A stretch of DNA of 64,000 bases from CAYNRG01 sp047973125 (GTDB lineage: Bacteria; Bacillota_I; Bacilli_A; Erysipelotrichales; Erysipelotrichaceae): contig JBKEBK010000008.1 in NCBI GenBank assembly GCA_047973125.1, positions 13,271 to 77,270 on the forward strand, given 5' to 3'. The position numbers and the translations under genes were made by a program. Of the stretch, positions 17,000 through 26,976 are shown one piece after another. Each line of letters starts with the position of its first letter. Within the stretch, counting starts at the first letter, position 1. The notes beneath the pieces were generated by a model, which ran no database searches, was not told the DNA's origin, and saw only the letters and a program-made list of their open reading frames with translations.

Positions 17000-19900
17000 T
17001 TATTTATCCTCTTGATCTTCACAAGTATTAGATTCTACGCAATCCTCAATAGACTCTATAGACTCTTCAGTAGTCTCTAATGTAGAGTCTAAAGAATTAT
17101 CTACATCATTAATTGTAGTTTCATTCTCTAAATCTATCTCATCATTATCGTTTTCTTCCTTGTCTTCATTATTTTTTGAATAAGATCTATTTGAATAATT
17201 TCCTGTAACTTCTCTTGGAAGAACTTCTTCTTCCTTTTTATTTGCTTCTTCTCTTTGAAGTTTAAGTTCAGCTGCACGAGCTTTAATAAGTTTAGTTGTT
17301 TCTCTTTCAAATTTAGAACCTGTTCCTGCCGGTATTAATTTACCAACAATTACATTTTCTTTTAAACCCTTCAGATTATCAACTTTACCACGAATTGCTG
17401 CTTCAGTAAGCACCTTTGTTGTTTCTTGGAATGACGCTGCTGATAAGAATGAATCAGTTTCAACAGAAGCCTTAGAAATTCCAAGCAGTGTCGGACCAAA
17501 CTTAGCTGGTCTTTTTCCACTGATTAGTGTTTTAGCATTAATTTCAGTCATTCTTTGAATACTTAAAGTTTGACCAACACTAAGACCAGTGTCACCACCA
17601 TCTAAAATTACAATTTTCTTAAGCATTTGACGAATCATTACTTCAATATGCTTATCTGAAATATCAATACCTTGAGATGCATAAACTTTCTTAACTTCTT
17701 TAAGAATATATTTTTGAACTTCAATAACACCAGCAACTTCTAATAACTCCTTAGGATCAACTTGACCCTCAGTAAGTTTATCACCAGCATTAACCTTAGT
17801 ACCAACTTTCATCCAAGAACGAATGTTTTGATTAAGTTCACACTTATGTTCAATACTTTCAGTCTTATTAGTTACTGTAACAATTGTTCCAGTTCCATCA
17901 TCTGCTGGTTGGATATTAGTAATTTCTCCATCAATTTTTAATAGCACAGAAGCATGTTTTGGTTTACGAGCTTCAAATAATTCTTCAACACGAGGAAGAC
18001 CTTGAGTAATATCTCCATCATTACCAGAGGCAACCCCTCCTGTATGGAATGTTCTCATTGTAAGCTGTGTACCTGGCTCTCCAATTGACTGAGCAGCCAT
18101 GATTCCCACTGCCTCACCAGATTCAACTTCTTTACCAGTAGCCATATTCCTTCCATAACATTTTCTACAAACACCAGTTGTACTAGCACAAGTAAAGGCA
18201 TTACGAATATAGGCTTTTTTTACATTTGCTTCAACAACTTTTAAAGCAAGAATTTCATCAATAAATTGACCCTCTTCTACAATTATTTCTTTTGTCTTTG
18301 GATGTCTAATTTCTTCTTTAGCAAAACGACCAATTAAACGATCTTCAAGATTTTCAATAATAGAGTTATTTTTACGATCAACTATATTTTCAATTAAATA
18401 TCCACGAGTAGTACCACAATCATCGTCATTGACAATTACATCTTGAGCAACATCAACTAAACGACGAGTAAGATATCCAGATTCAGCTGTTTTTAAAGCT
18501 GTATCTGTAAGACCTTTTCTAACACCATGGGTAGATAAGAAGAATTCCGATACATTAAGACCCTCACGGAAACAAGAGTAAATAGGAACCTCAATAATTG
18601 AAGGTTGATATTCTTGTTTAGACTTAGACTGTGTTGGTCTTGCCATTAATCCACGCATCCCAGCAAGCTGAGTAAAGTGCGAAGCATTACCACGAGCACC
18701 AGATACCGCCATCATATTAATTGGATTCATTCTAGGAAGTGATTCCATTACCTTACGACCAATTTCATCTTTTATATCAGCCCAAAGTTTTGAGAAATGT
18801 CTTTCCCATTCTGCAGGAGTAAGTTTACCCTTACGTAATAAACCTTGAAGAACTTCTGATTTTTCCTTACCTGCATCAACGAACTTCTGTTTATCAGGAG
18901 CAACATTAATATCAGATAGTGATACCGTCATACCTGCAACAGTAGAGTATTCAAATCCCATATCCTTGATACTATCTAAAATATCACTTGAACCTTCTGT
19001 TCGATAACGTTTAAATACTTCAGCAATTACATTACTTAAGTCTTTCTTCTTAAACTCAGCAGAAAGCTTTCTTGTAAGAAGTATTTTCTTAATATCTGTA
19101 CCCATTGGTAAGAAATCATCAATAGGTGTATTTTCTAATCTTTCTTTACTTACAGAATTTATGTAAGGGAAATCTTTTGGAAAGATATCATTAAATATTA
19201 ATTTACCTACTGTAGTAATTAAATAAGAACTGTTTTGTTCATCTGTAAAATCTAATTTCTTCAATGATTTACCAGGAATAGCAATTCTAGTATGTAAATG
19301 CACAAGTTTATTCTCATAAGCCATTAATACTTCATTTATGTTCTTAAAGATATGTCCTTCATTATCTCCAAAGCGACGCCATTTTTTTGCAGCCTCATTA
19401 TCACCTAGTGCTTCAATTACATCAGCCTTTGCATAAAATTCAGCAGCAGATTCTTCCATATTCAAATAGAAGTTACCAAGCACCATATCTTGAGATGGTG
19501 TAACGATTGGCTTACCATCTTTTGGACCCAAGATATTATTAGAACCTAACATTAAAATTTCAGCCTCAGCACGAGCTTCTTCACTAAGCGGTAAATGCAC
19601 CGCCATTTGGTCTCCATCAAAGTCAGCATTAAATGCTGTACATACAAGTGGATGAAGACGAATAGCACGACCCTCAACTAATTTTGGTTTAAATGCTTGA
19701 ATTCCTAAACGGTGAAGTGTTGGAGCACGGTTAAGGAAGATTGGATGATCTTCAATTACCTTTTCAACAACATCCCAAGCATTAGCATCCTGACGATCAA
19801 TTAATTTTTCAGCCGTCTTCTGATTTGTAACAATACCTTGATTTACAATTTCATTAACAACAAATGGTTTAAATAATTGAATAGCCATTTCTCGTGGAAT

Positions 19901-20971
19901 ACCACATTGATCCATTCTTAAATCTGGACCAACCGCTATAACTGAACGACCAGAGAAGTCAACACGCTTACCAAGTAAGTTTTGACGGAAACGCCCCTGT
20001 TTACCCTTTAAGCTATGAGATAAAGATTTTAAAGCTCTACCACCTGCTCCTGTAACCGCCTTTGAACGACGACCATTATCAATAAGAGCATCTACTGCCT
20101 CTTGCAACATTCTCTTCTCATTTTGAACGATGATTGCTGGTGTTCCAAGCTCCAATAATTTCTTTAAACGATTGTTTCTTGTAATAACACGACGATATAG
20201 ATCATTAAGATCACTAGTAGCAAATCGCCCTCCATCAAGCTGTAACATTGGTCTTAAATCAGGCGGAATAACTGGAAGAACACTTAGAACCATCCATTCA
20301 GGTTTATTAGTAGAATTTAAGAAAGCATTAATCGTTTCTAATCTTTTGATTAATTTCTTTCTTTTCTCACCAGTTGCCCCATCTAAGCTCTCTATGATCT
20401 CAGCATGTTCTTTTTCTAAATCAACTTCTTTTAGTAATGTTGAAACAGCTTCAGCACCAGTTTGAGCCTTAAAACTTCCACTACCAAATTCAGCAAGATT
20501 CTCGCGATAATCTTTTTCAGAAATAACTTGTTTATATTCAAGTTGTGTAGCACCTGGATCAATTACAACCCAAGATACAAAGTACACAACTTCCTCTAAA
20601 TGTTTTGGAGTTATATTTAATAGTAAACTCATCCTCGATGGAATACCTCTTAAATACCATATATGAGCAACAGGAGCAGCAAGATCAATATGCCCCATCC
20701 TCTCTCTTCTAACAGAAGACTTTGTGATTTCAACCCCACAACGATCACAAACAATTCCTTTATAACTTACTTTTTTATACTTACCACAATAACATTCCCA
20801 GTCTTTTGAAGGACCAAAGATTTTCTCACAAAACAAGCCATCACGCTCAGGTTTTTGTGATCGATAGTTAATTGTTTCAGGCTTTTTAACTTCTCCAAAA
20901 GACCATTCACGAATACGCTCTGGCGATGCTAGTCCGACCTTTATTGCTGCTGATTGATTTATACTATTCAT
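17000..20971 (-). CDS. rpoC: DNA-directed RNA polymerase subunit beta'
   Basis: This is the catalytic largest subunit of RNA polymerase, 1323 residues. The N-terminal zinc site is Cys60, Cys62, Cys75 and Cys78. The active-site magnesium loop is NADFDGD at 448-454. The second zinc site is CGTTRGY to CRKCYGR. The conserved part ends around ETTKLIKARAAELKLQREEA. After it comes a low-complexity tail of about 80 residues, strongly acidic and rich in E, D, N and S, which Bacillus RpoC lacks in this form. It starts 12 bases after rpoB, with AGGAGG before the ATG, and a terminator follows. Confidence 0.97.
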   Translation of the reverse strand: MNSINQSAAIKVGLASPERIREWSFGEVKKPETINYRSQKPERDGLFCEKIFGPSKDWECYCGKYKKVSYKGIVCDRCGVEITKSSVRRERMGHIDLAAPVAHIWYLRGIPSRMSLLLNITPKHLEEVVYFVSWVVIDPGATQLEYKQVISEKDYRENLAEFGSGSFKAQTGAEAVSTLLKEVDLEKEHAEIIESLDGATGEKRKKLIKRLETINAFLNSTNKPEWMVLSVLPVIPPDLRPMLQLDGGRFATSDLNDLYRRVITRNNRLKKLLELGTPAIIVQNEKRMLQEAVDALIDNGRRSKAVTGAGGRALKSLSHSLKGKQGRFRQNLLGKRVDFSGRSVIAVGPDLRMDQCGIPREMAIQLFKPFVVNEIVNQGIVTNQKTAEKLIDRQDANAWDVVEKVIEDHPIFLNRAPTLHRLGIQAFKPKLVEGRAIRLHPLVCTAFNADFDGDQMAVHLPLSEEARAEAEILMLGSNNILGPKDGKPIVTPSQDMVLGNFYLNMEESAAEFYAKADVIEALGDNEAAKKWRRFGDNEGHIFKNINEVLMAYENKLVHLHTRIAIPGKSLKKLDFTDEQNSSYLITTVGKLIFNDIFPKDFPYINSVSKERLENTPIDDFLPMGTDIKKILLTRKLSAEFKKKDLSNVIAEVFKRYRTEGSSDILDSIKDMGFEYSTVAGMTVSLSDINVAPDKQKFVDAGKEKSEVLQGLLRKGKLTPAEWERHFSKLWADIKDEIGRKVMESLPRMNPINMMAVSGARGNASHFTQLAGMRGLMARPTQSKSKQEYQPSIIEVPIYSCFREGLNVSEFFLSTHGVRKGLTDTALKTAESGYLTRRLVDVAQDVIVNDDDCGTTRGYLIENIVDRKNNSIIENLEDRLIGRFAKEEIRHPKTKEIIVEEGQFIDEILALKVVEANVKKAYIRNAFTCASTTGVCRKCYGRNMATGKEVESGEAVGIMAAQSIGEPGTQLTMRTFHTGGVASGNDGDITQGLPRVEELFEARKPKHASVLLKIDGEITNIQPADDGTGTIVTVTNKTESIEHKCELNQNIRSWMKVGTKVNAGDKLTEGQVDPKELLEVAGVIEVQKYILKEVKKVYASQGIDISDKHIEVMIRQMLKKIVILDGGDTGLSVGQTLSIQRMTEINAKTLISGKRPAKFGPTLLGISKASVETDSFLSAASFQETTKVLTEAAIRGKVDNLKGLKENVIVGKLIPAGTGSKFERETTKLIKARAAELKLQREEANKKEEEVLPREVTGNYSNRSYSKNNEDKEENDNDEIDLENETTINDVDNSLDSTLETTEESIESIEDCVESNTCEDQEDK

Positions 20972-20983
20972 CTTGCATCCTCC

Positions 20984-23900
20984 TTACTGTACTTCTTCAT
21001 CAAAGCCAACTTCCGCTGCCTCTGGAAGATCTTTTTCTTCTTTTATTGTTAACCCTTCAGTATCTCTCATCATTTCACTAAGATTACTATCTACATAGTC
21101 ATCTTGAGTGATCTTTTTAAGTTCAACCTCTTCACCATCAGCACTTAATGCCTTAACATCAATTGCTAATGCTTGAAGTTCATGTTTTAATACTCTAAAT
21201 GATTCTGGAATTCCAGGTTCTGGAACAGGTTTCCCCTTAATAATTGCCTCATATGTTCTTGTACGACCAACGATATCATCCGATTTTACTGTTAAGATTT
21301 CTTGTAAAGTATGTGCTGCTCCATAAGCCTCAAGCGCCCAAACTTCCATCTCACCAAAACGTTGTCCACCATTTTGAGCCTTACCACCTAGTGGTTGTTG
21401 CGTAACTAAGCTGTATGGACCAGTTGCACGAGCATGTAGTTTGTCATCAACCATGTGTGCAAGCTTAATCATATACATAAGACCAACTGAAATACGCTCA
21501 TCATAAACTTCTCCAGTTCTTCCATCATACAATGTTTGCTTACCATCAGGTGTACACTCTGCTTCTTCCATTATCGACTTTAATTCTTCATTACTAATAC
21601 CATCAAAAACCGGTGTAGCAAACTTAACTCCAAGTTTTTTAGCTGCAAAACCTAAGTGTATTTCAAGTACTTGTCCAATATTCATCCGTGATGGAACACC
21701 AAATGGGTTAAGCATGATATCAACAGGAGTACCATCTGGAAGGTATGGCATATCTTCCATAGGGAGAATTTTTGAAATTACCCCTTTATTTCCATGACGA
21801 CCAGCCATCTTATCACCCTCAGAAATCTTACGTTTTTGAACAATATAAACCTTAACTACTTCATTAACTCCAGGTGATAAATCATGCCCTTCACTTCTTT
21901 TAAATACTCTAACTGAGTGAATAATCCCAGCTCCACCATGAGGAACTTTAAGCGAATTATCACGAACTTCTCTAGACTTCTCACCAAAAATTGCCAACAA
22001 CAGTTTTTCCTCAGGAGAAACTTCAGTTTGACCCTTAGGAGTAACCTTACCAACTAAGATATCTCCTTCTTTTACCTCAGCACCAATTCTTACAATTCCG
22101 CGCTCATTTAAATGACGACAAGAATTTTCAGATACATTTGGAATATCCCTAGTAATCTCTTCTGGACCAAGCTTTGTATCACGAACTTCAATATCATACT
22201 CTTCGATATGAATCGAAGTATATACATCTTCTTTAACCATTCTCTCAGACATGATAATAGCATCTTCATAGTTGTAACCATGCCATGTCATAAAGGCGAT
22301 TGTAACATTTTGACCAAGAGCAAGCTCTCCATTTTGCATTGATGGACCATCAGCAAGAATCATACCACGCTTTACTTGATCGCCATTTTTAACAATTGGA
22401 TGTTGGTTAATACAAGTACCAGCATTTGATCTTTTAAATTTATCAAGTTGATATTCTTTATCACCATTATCACCACTAACAATAATCTTATTAGCATCAC
22501 AATAGGTAACCATTCCATCCTCACTTGCAACAATTCCAGATCCAGAATCTAAAGCAATACTATGCTCAATGCCAGTACCAACATATGGAGAATCTGGACG
22601 AAGCAAAGGAACCGCTTGACGTTGCATGTTTGCTCCCATTAATGCACGAGAAGCATCATCATTTTCTAAGAAAGGAATACATGCAGTAGCAACTGATACA
22701 ATTTGTTTTGGTGAAATATCCGCTAATTCAACATCAGCAACATCAGCTAGAATAGTTTCTCCAGCCTTTCTTGCTACTACCTGTCCCTTAGGAAGTTTTC
22801 CATCAATAACCTCATTAGCCTGGGCAATTACATAATCTCTCTCTTCATCAGCAGAAAGATAAATCGCTTCAGTACTAACTTTACCATTCTTTTCAACCTT
22901 ACGATAAGGAGTTTGAATAAATCCATATTCATCAATCCTTGCATAAGTTGTTAAATTTGAAATCAAACCAATGTTTGGACCCTCAGGAGTCTCAATTGGA
23001 CAAATACGACCATAATGCGAGTTATGAACATCACGCACTTCAAAACCAGCACGCTCTCTTGTAAGACCACCTGGACCAAGTGCTGAAATACGACGTTTAT
23101 TAGTAAGTTCAGCCAATGGATTTTGTTGATCCATAAACTGTGATAATTGTGAACTTGAAAAGAATTCTTTTATTGCAGCTGTTAAAGGTCTAATATTAGT
23201 TAATTTCTTAGCAGTAACTTCTGCAATATCAGAAATTGACATTCTCTCTTTTACAACTCTTTCCATTCTTGCAAGACCAACTCTAAATTGATTTTGAATA
23301 AGTTCACCAACTGTACGAATACGACGATTACCAAGTTGGTCAATATCATCAACATTACCAATTGAGTCAATCATATTTAATTGATAACTATAGAAAGCTA
23401 ACATATCAGAAATTGTAATAGAACGACTTTTATTTAGTGGATCACAAGCCAAAGCCTTAACAATATAATCAGGATCTTGAACAGATGCAAGCTTAACACA
23501 CTGAACTGCAGATCCTACAAGATATACAGCAATCTTTTGATCATTCTTTACTAAACTTTCAATCTTATCTTTATTTTTAATTGTTAAAGACATTAGTTTC
23601 TCATCAGGATGATATCTATCAACAAGTAAATCATCATCTTTTAAACATAAATCATGATCATCCTCTGTAATTCTACCAATTACATAAAGACGCTCACCAT
23701 AATTCAATACCGCTTTAACATTTGTTTTATTAAGCATAACCTTTTGAGCTATGATTTCACTATATACTCGAATTTCACTAAACTCTTTAGCAATTTTATC
23801 AATTTCAGCCTTAGTTAAAACTAAACCTTTATCAAAGTTATTTGACTTACCTTCAAGATCAGTAGCTAAAATTCTACCCTCAAGATAATCAAAATCATCA

Positions 23901-25108
23901 CTTGAAACACTTACAATTCCAGGATGTGAGAATTTGTAGTTAAAAGGCATTGCCTTCATATAACCACCCCTTGCAAGCTCTTGTTTGACAAGATTTCTCT
24001 CATCACGAGTAAGCAAGGTTTTCTTTTTCTTAACTACTGTCTTACCACTAGCATCCTTAATATCTTCCATCAATAAAGAAGTCTCTAAACGCTCAGTAAT
24101 ACTTAATTTCTTACCAAGTTTATATCGACCAGCCTTAGTTAAATCATAGCGACGATAGTCAAAAAACTTACCATTTGTAAGTGAAATTGAACCATCAACA
24201 GTTGGAACTTCATCAGATCTTTGGTTTTCATACAACGTTAAAAGAGCCTCTTGAGTAGTAACAACCTTATCTGCAGCCAATGTATTTTGAAGTTCTTCAT
24301 AATTACCAAAAATTGCAGAATAAAGAAGTAAATAACTATTCAAAAATTCCTTTTCTTCACCCTCAACAATTAAATCTTCATTAACATCAAAATTGAGCGC
24401 TTTTAAAAATTGCTTCATCGGTTTATGATCAAAAGCATTTTCGCCCTTTTGAATCTCTAAACTTAAACCAACAGCTTTATATAATATAGTAGAAAGAATT
24501 TTACGCTTGCGGTCAACAGAAAGATGTAAAATACGACCAAGAGCCGCCTTTTTACCATCAGACTTTAATTCCAACCAAGTACCACGACTTGGAATTAACT
24601 CTGATTTAAAAACATCCTTACCAGTTTTATCCTCAGTAGAAATATCAAAATACGCCCCTGGAGATCTTATAATTTGAGAAACAATAACGCGCTCTGCGCC
24701 ATTAATAATAAAGGTACCATTCTCAGTCATTAAAGGAAAATCACCTAAAAAGATATCATCTCTTTTAGTGATGATCTCACCAGTTTCAGGATCAACCATT
24801 TCAAGTCTCATCTTCCCCTTAATAGGAGCAGCATAGTTTGTTTCTCTATATTTGCTCTCATTAACTGAAAATTTAGGTTCACCAAATTCGTACCCTTCAA
24901 AACTTAAATGCATATTACCACTATAGTTACTAATTGGATATACATCATCAAATACCTCTTTGATCCCCACATTCTTCAACCAATCAAATGAGTCAGTTTG
25001 TATCTCAACTAAATCAGGAAGTTTTAACTCCCCACTCGCCTTAGAATAATCTCTTCGAGTAGCGTTATTCCCCAAATCAATTACACGATATGTTTCTTTT
25101 TTTGCCAT
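20984..25108 (-). CDS. rpoB: DNA-directed RNA polymerase subunit beta
   Basis: RpoB is the second-largest catalytic subunit, here about 1374 residues against 1193 in B. subtilis. Conserved blocks are intact, such as IVSQIIRSPGAYF, SSSQLSQFMDQ, CPIETPEGPNIGL, MTWHGYNYEDAI and NPFGVPSRMNIGQ. The additional length lies in the N-terminal half, before the rifampicin pocket. The position equivalent to E. coli His526 is Asn (codon at 23099-23101). I start at the second ATG (MAKKETYRVID), because AAGGA lies 8 bases upstream. The ATG three codons earlier abuts that site. A hairpin leader precedes it. Confidence 0.97.
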   Translation of the reverse strand: MAKKETYRVIDLGNNATRRDYSKASGELKLPDLVEIQTDSFDWLKNVGIKEVFDDVYPISNYSGNMHLSFEGYEFGEPKFSVNESKYRETNYAAPIKGKMRLEMVDPETGEIITKRDDIFLGDFPLMTENGTFIINGAERVIVSQIIRSPGAYFDISTEDKTGKDVFKSELIPSRGTWLELKSDGKKAALGRILHLSVDRKRKILSTILYKAVGLSLEIQKGENAFDHKPMKQFLKALNFDVNEDLIVEGEEKEFLNSYLLLYSAIFGNYEELQNTLAADKVVTTQEALLTLYENQRSDEVPTVDGSISLTNGKFFDYRRYDLTKAGRYKLGKKLSITERLETSLLMEDIKDASGKTVVKKKKTLLTRDERNLVKQELARGGYMKAMPFNYKFSHPGIVSVSSDDFDYLEGRILATDLEGKSNNFDKGLVLTKAEIDKIAKEFSEIRVYSEIIAQKVMLNKTNVKAVLNYGERLYVIGRITEDDHDLCLKDDDLLVDRYHPDEKLMSLTIKNKDKIESLVKNDQKIAVYLVGSAVQCVKLASVQDPDYIVKALACDPLNKSRSITISDMLAFYSYQLNMIDSIGNVDDIDQLGNRRIRTVGELIQNQFRVGLARMERVVKERMSISDIAEVTAKKLTNIRPLTAAIKEFFSSSQLSQFMDQQNPLAELTNKRRISALGPGGLTRERAGFEVRDVHNSHYGRICPIETPEGPNIGLISNLTTYARIDEYGFIQTPYRKVEKNGKVSTEAIYLSADEERDYVIAQANEVIDGKLPKGQVVARKAGETILADVADVELADISPKQIVSVATACIPFLENDDASRALMGANMQRQAVPLLRPDSPYVGTGIEHSIALDSGSGIVASEDGMVTYCDANKIIVSGDNGDKEYQLDKFKRSNAGTCINQHPIVKNGDQVKRGMILADGPSMQNGELALGQNVTIAFMTWHGYNYEDAIIMSERMVKEDVYTSIHIEEYDIEVRDTKLGPEEITRDIPNVSENSCRHLNERGIVRIGAEVKEGDILVGKVTPKGQTEVSPEEKLLLAIFGEKSREVRDNSLKVPHGGAGIIHSVRVFKRSEGHDLSPGVNEVVKVYIVQKRKISEGDKMAGRHGNKGVISKILPMEDMPYLPDGTPVDIMLNPFGVPSRMNIGQVLEIHLGFAAKKLGVKFATPVFDGISNEELKSIMEEAECTPDGKQTLYDGRTGEVYDERISVGLMYMIKLAHMVDDKLHARATGPYSLVTQQPLGGKAQNGGQRFGEMEVWALEAYGAAHTLQEILTVKSDDIVGRTRTYEAIIKGKPVPEPGIPESFRVLKHELQALAIDVKALSADGEEVELKKITQDDYVDSNLSEMMRDTEGLTIKEEKDLPEAAEVGFDEEVQ

Positions 25109-25136
25109 CTTCGCCATCCTTTCGAATACTTTTTAT

Positions 25137-25179
25137 AAAGTCCAATAGGGTGCATTAAACCCTTACTAAATTAGACTTT
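25137..25179 (-). promoter_or_regulatory. Hairpin in the rpoB leader
   Basis: In the 100-base gap upstream of rpoB, the minus-strand RNA can pair AAAGUCUAA with UUGGACUUU. An inner GGGU pairs with ACCC. One base pair is a G-U that exists only in the transcribed strand. No T-run follows, so it looks like a processing or regulatory hairpin rather than a terminator. Confidence 0.45.
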
Positions 25180-25217
25180 TATGCAATTTACTATATTATC
25201 ATAATTAAATCAATATG

Positions 25218-25814
25218 TCAACCTATTTTTTTAGACCTCAAAACCCAAAACCCCTTGTCTCTATTTATAAGTTCACAATTAGAAAATATTTCAATTAACT
25301 TATTTTTTGCACTTTGTGCCCCATGTGATTTTCTAATAACAATCCACAGATATCCACCAGTTTCTAAATATTTATAACTATCTTCAAATAGCTGATATAT
25401 AACAGCCTTACCAGCTCTTATTGGAGGATTACAAATTATCGATGAGAAAGTACCATCAATATTTGAGAAACCCGAAGATAAAATATATTCAATATTAACA
25501 TTATTTTTATCTGCATTTATTTTAGATAAATCGATACAACGAGAATTTGTATCAACACCAATTATATTAGATGAGCCAAACAAACTCTTAAGCACAATAC
25601 CAATAACCCCATAACCACAACCAAGATCTAATACCCTTGATCCAATAGGGAGCTTACAAACACTATCTAATAAGACAATAGACCCCAAATCAACCTCATC
25701 TTTACTAAATACCCCATTATCAGTTATAAAGCTATAACAAACGCCCAAAAACCGGAAAGAAATTTCTCTCCGGTTTTGTTTAAGATTGCGATTGTCCGTA
25801 AAATAATGACTCAT
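25218..25814 (-). CDS. RsmC/YbxB-like class I methyltransferase
   Basis: This 198-residue SAM-dependent methyltransferase has the glycine motif VLDLGCGYGVIG, the acidic residue in IIGVDTNSRC, and the catalytic-type loop NPPIRAGK. Those features are typical of the RsmC/RlmG rRNA guanine-N2 methyltransferase group. Position between rplL and rpoB matches ybxB of Bacillus. I start at the ATG of MSHYFTDN, which has GAAGG six bases upstream. An ATG two codons earlier abuts that site. The rRNA target is not proven for this branch. Confidence 0.88.
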   Translation of the reverse strand: MSHYFTDNRNLKQNRREISFRFLGVCYSFITDNGVFSKDEVDLGSIVLLDSVCKLPIGSRVLDLGCGYGVIGIVLKSLFGSSNIIGVDTNSRCIDLSKINADKNNVNIEYILSSGFSNIDGTFSSIICNPPIRAGKAVIYQLFEDSYKYLETGGYLWIVIRKSHGAQSAKNKLIEIFSNCELINRDKGFWVLRSKKIG

Positions 25815-25852
25815 CTGCATCCTTCTTTCTTTTGGGTGTTTTTTTTAAAAAA

Positions 25853-26224
25853 CTATTTAACTTCTACTGTAGCTCCAGCATCCATTAATTTTTTCTTAAC
25901 TTCTTCAGCTTCTTCAGGTGAGATAGCTTCTTTGATTGGGCTAGGTGCACCATCAACTAATTTCTTAGCGTCAACAAGACCAAGTCCAGTGATTTCACGA
26001 ACAGCCTTGATAACTCCAACTTTACTATCACCAGGAGCTGTAAGAATTACACTTACTTCTGATGGACCAGCTGCTGCATCATCAGACGCTGCTGCTGCAA
26101 CTGCTACTGGAGCCGCTGCTGTTACATTAAATTTTTCTTCGATTGCTTTTACTAATTCATTTAGCTCAAGGATTGTAGCACCCTCTAAATAAGCTAAGAT
26201 ATCATCATGTGATAATTTTGCCAT
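25853..26224 (-). CDS. rplL: 50S ribosomal protein L7/L12
   Basis: L7/L12 forms the ribosomal stalk that recruits GTPase translation factors. The 123 residues show the N-terminal dimerisation helix (LNELVKAIEEKFNV), an Ala-rich hinge and the C-terminal GLVDAKKLVDGAP domain. It lies 21 bases after rplJ in the same transcript. GGAGG is 7-8 bases before the ATG. Confidence 0.97.
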   Translation of the reverse strand: MAKLSHDDILAYLEGATILELNELVKAIEEKFNVTAAAPVAVAAAASDDAAAGPSEVSVILTAPGDSKVGVIKAVREITGLGLVDAKKLVDGAPSPIKEAISPEEAEEVKKKLMDAGATVEVK

Positions 26225-26245
26225 TTTATTGTCCTCCTATATGGT

Positions 26246-26932
26246 CTATTCAGCTGACTTTTCAGCTTCTTCTTTTACTGCTTCTTTAGCTTCTGCTTTT
26301 GCTTCAGCCTTTACTTCTTCTTTTGCTTCTTCTTTAGTTTCAGCTTTTACTTCTTCTTTAGCTTCAACTTTAGCTTCTGCCTTCACTTCTTCTTTTGCTT
26401 CAACCTTTGTCTCAGCTTTTTCTTCCTTAACTGCTACCTCACCATTATCTTTAGCATCGCTAACTGCTTTTACAGCACAAGCAAATGATCTAACAGGCGA
26501 TTGTAAACAACTAAGTAACATAGAAAGTAATCCTTCTCTGCTTGGTAAGCTTGATAGTTCTTTAAGTGTATCGATTCCAACAATTTTGCCTTCAACGACA
26601 CCACTTTTTAAAACTAAAGCCTTATGAGTTTTTGCGAATTTAGCAAGAACTCTACTTGGTGCAACTGCATCATCACTAAATGCGATGGCATTTGGACCTG
26701 TTAATTGTTCAGTAAGTTCTGTATATCCAGCAGCCTCAACAGCACGAGATGACATTGAATTCTTATAAACTTTAAGTTCAATATTCTCTGCACGTAGTTG
26801 ACGTCTAAGATCAGAAACCTCTGCAACACTTAACCCACGATACTCGACGATAACCGATGAAGCACTCTTAGTAAACTTATCTTGAATTTCACTAACAAGG
26901 CTTTTCTTGGCATCTAATACCGCTTCTCTCAT
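26246..26932 (-). CDS. rplJ: 50S ribosomal protein L10 with lysine/glutamate-rich tail
   Basis: L10 anchors L7/L12 dimers to 23S rRNA. The core spans about 165 residues (MREAVLDAKKSLVSEIQDKF to the FACAVKAVSDAK stalk-binding helix). A tail of about 60 residues follows, built from K, E, A and V in repeats such as KVEAKEEV and KAEAKEEV. Typical bacterial L10 lacks it. I choose the ATG of MREAVLD, seven bases after GGAGG, over an earlier in-frame start lying in the leader RNA. The gene is preceded by a typical L10 leader and heads the rplJL-rpoBC operon. rplK and rplA are not upstream, where they often lie. Confidence 0.94.
   Translation of the reverse strand: MREAVLDAKKSLVSEIQDKFTKSASSVIVEYRGLSVAEVSDLRRQLRAENIELKVYKNSMSSRAVEAAGYTELTEQLTGPNAIAFSDDAVAPSRVLAKFAKTHKALVLKSGVVEGKIVGIDTLKELSSLPSREGLLSMLLSCLQSPVRSFACAVKAVSDAKDNGEVAVKEEKAETKVEAKEEVKAEAKVEAKEEVKAETKEEAKEEVKAEAKAEAKEAVKEEAEKSAE
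26249..26428 (-). repeat. Coding tandem repeats in the rplJ 3' end
   Basis: Degenerate in-frame repeats of GAA, GCT and AAA codons encode reiterated KAEAKEEV-like octads. They keep frame to the rplJ stop. Confidence 0.8.
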
Positions 26933-26976
26933 TGCAACACCTCCATCTTCTTTTAACAATATACTCACTTATAAAG

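Noticed and set aside
25776..26627. Long Ala/Ser-rich frames opposite rplL and rplJ
   Set aside because: They are mirror frames of the alanine-, lysine- and glutamate-rich ribosomal proteins, without ribosome sites.
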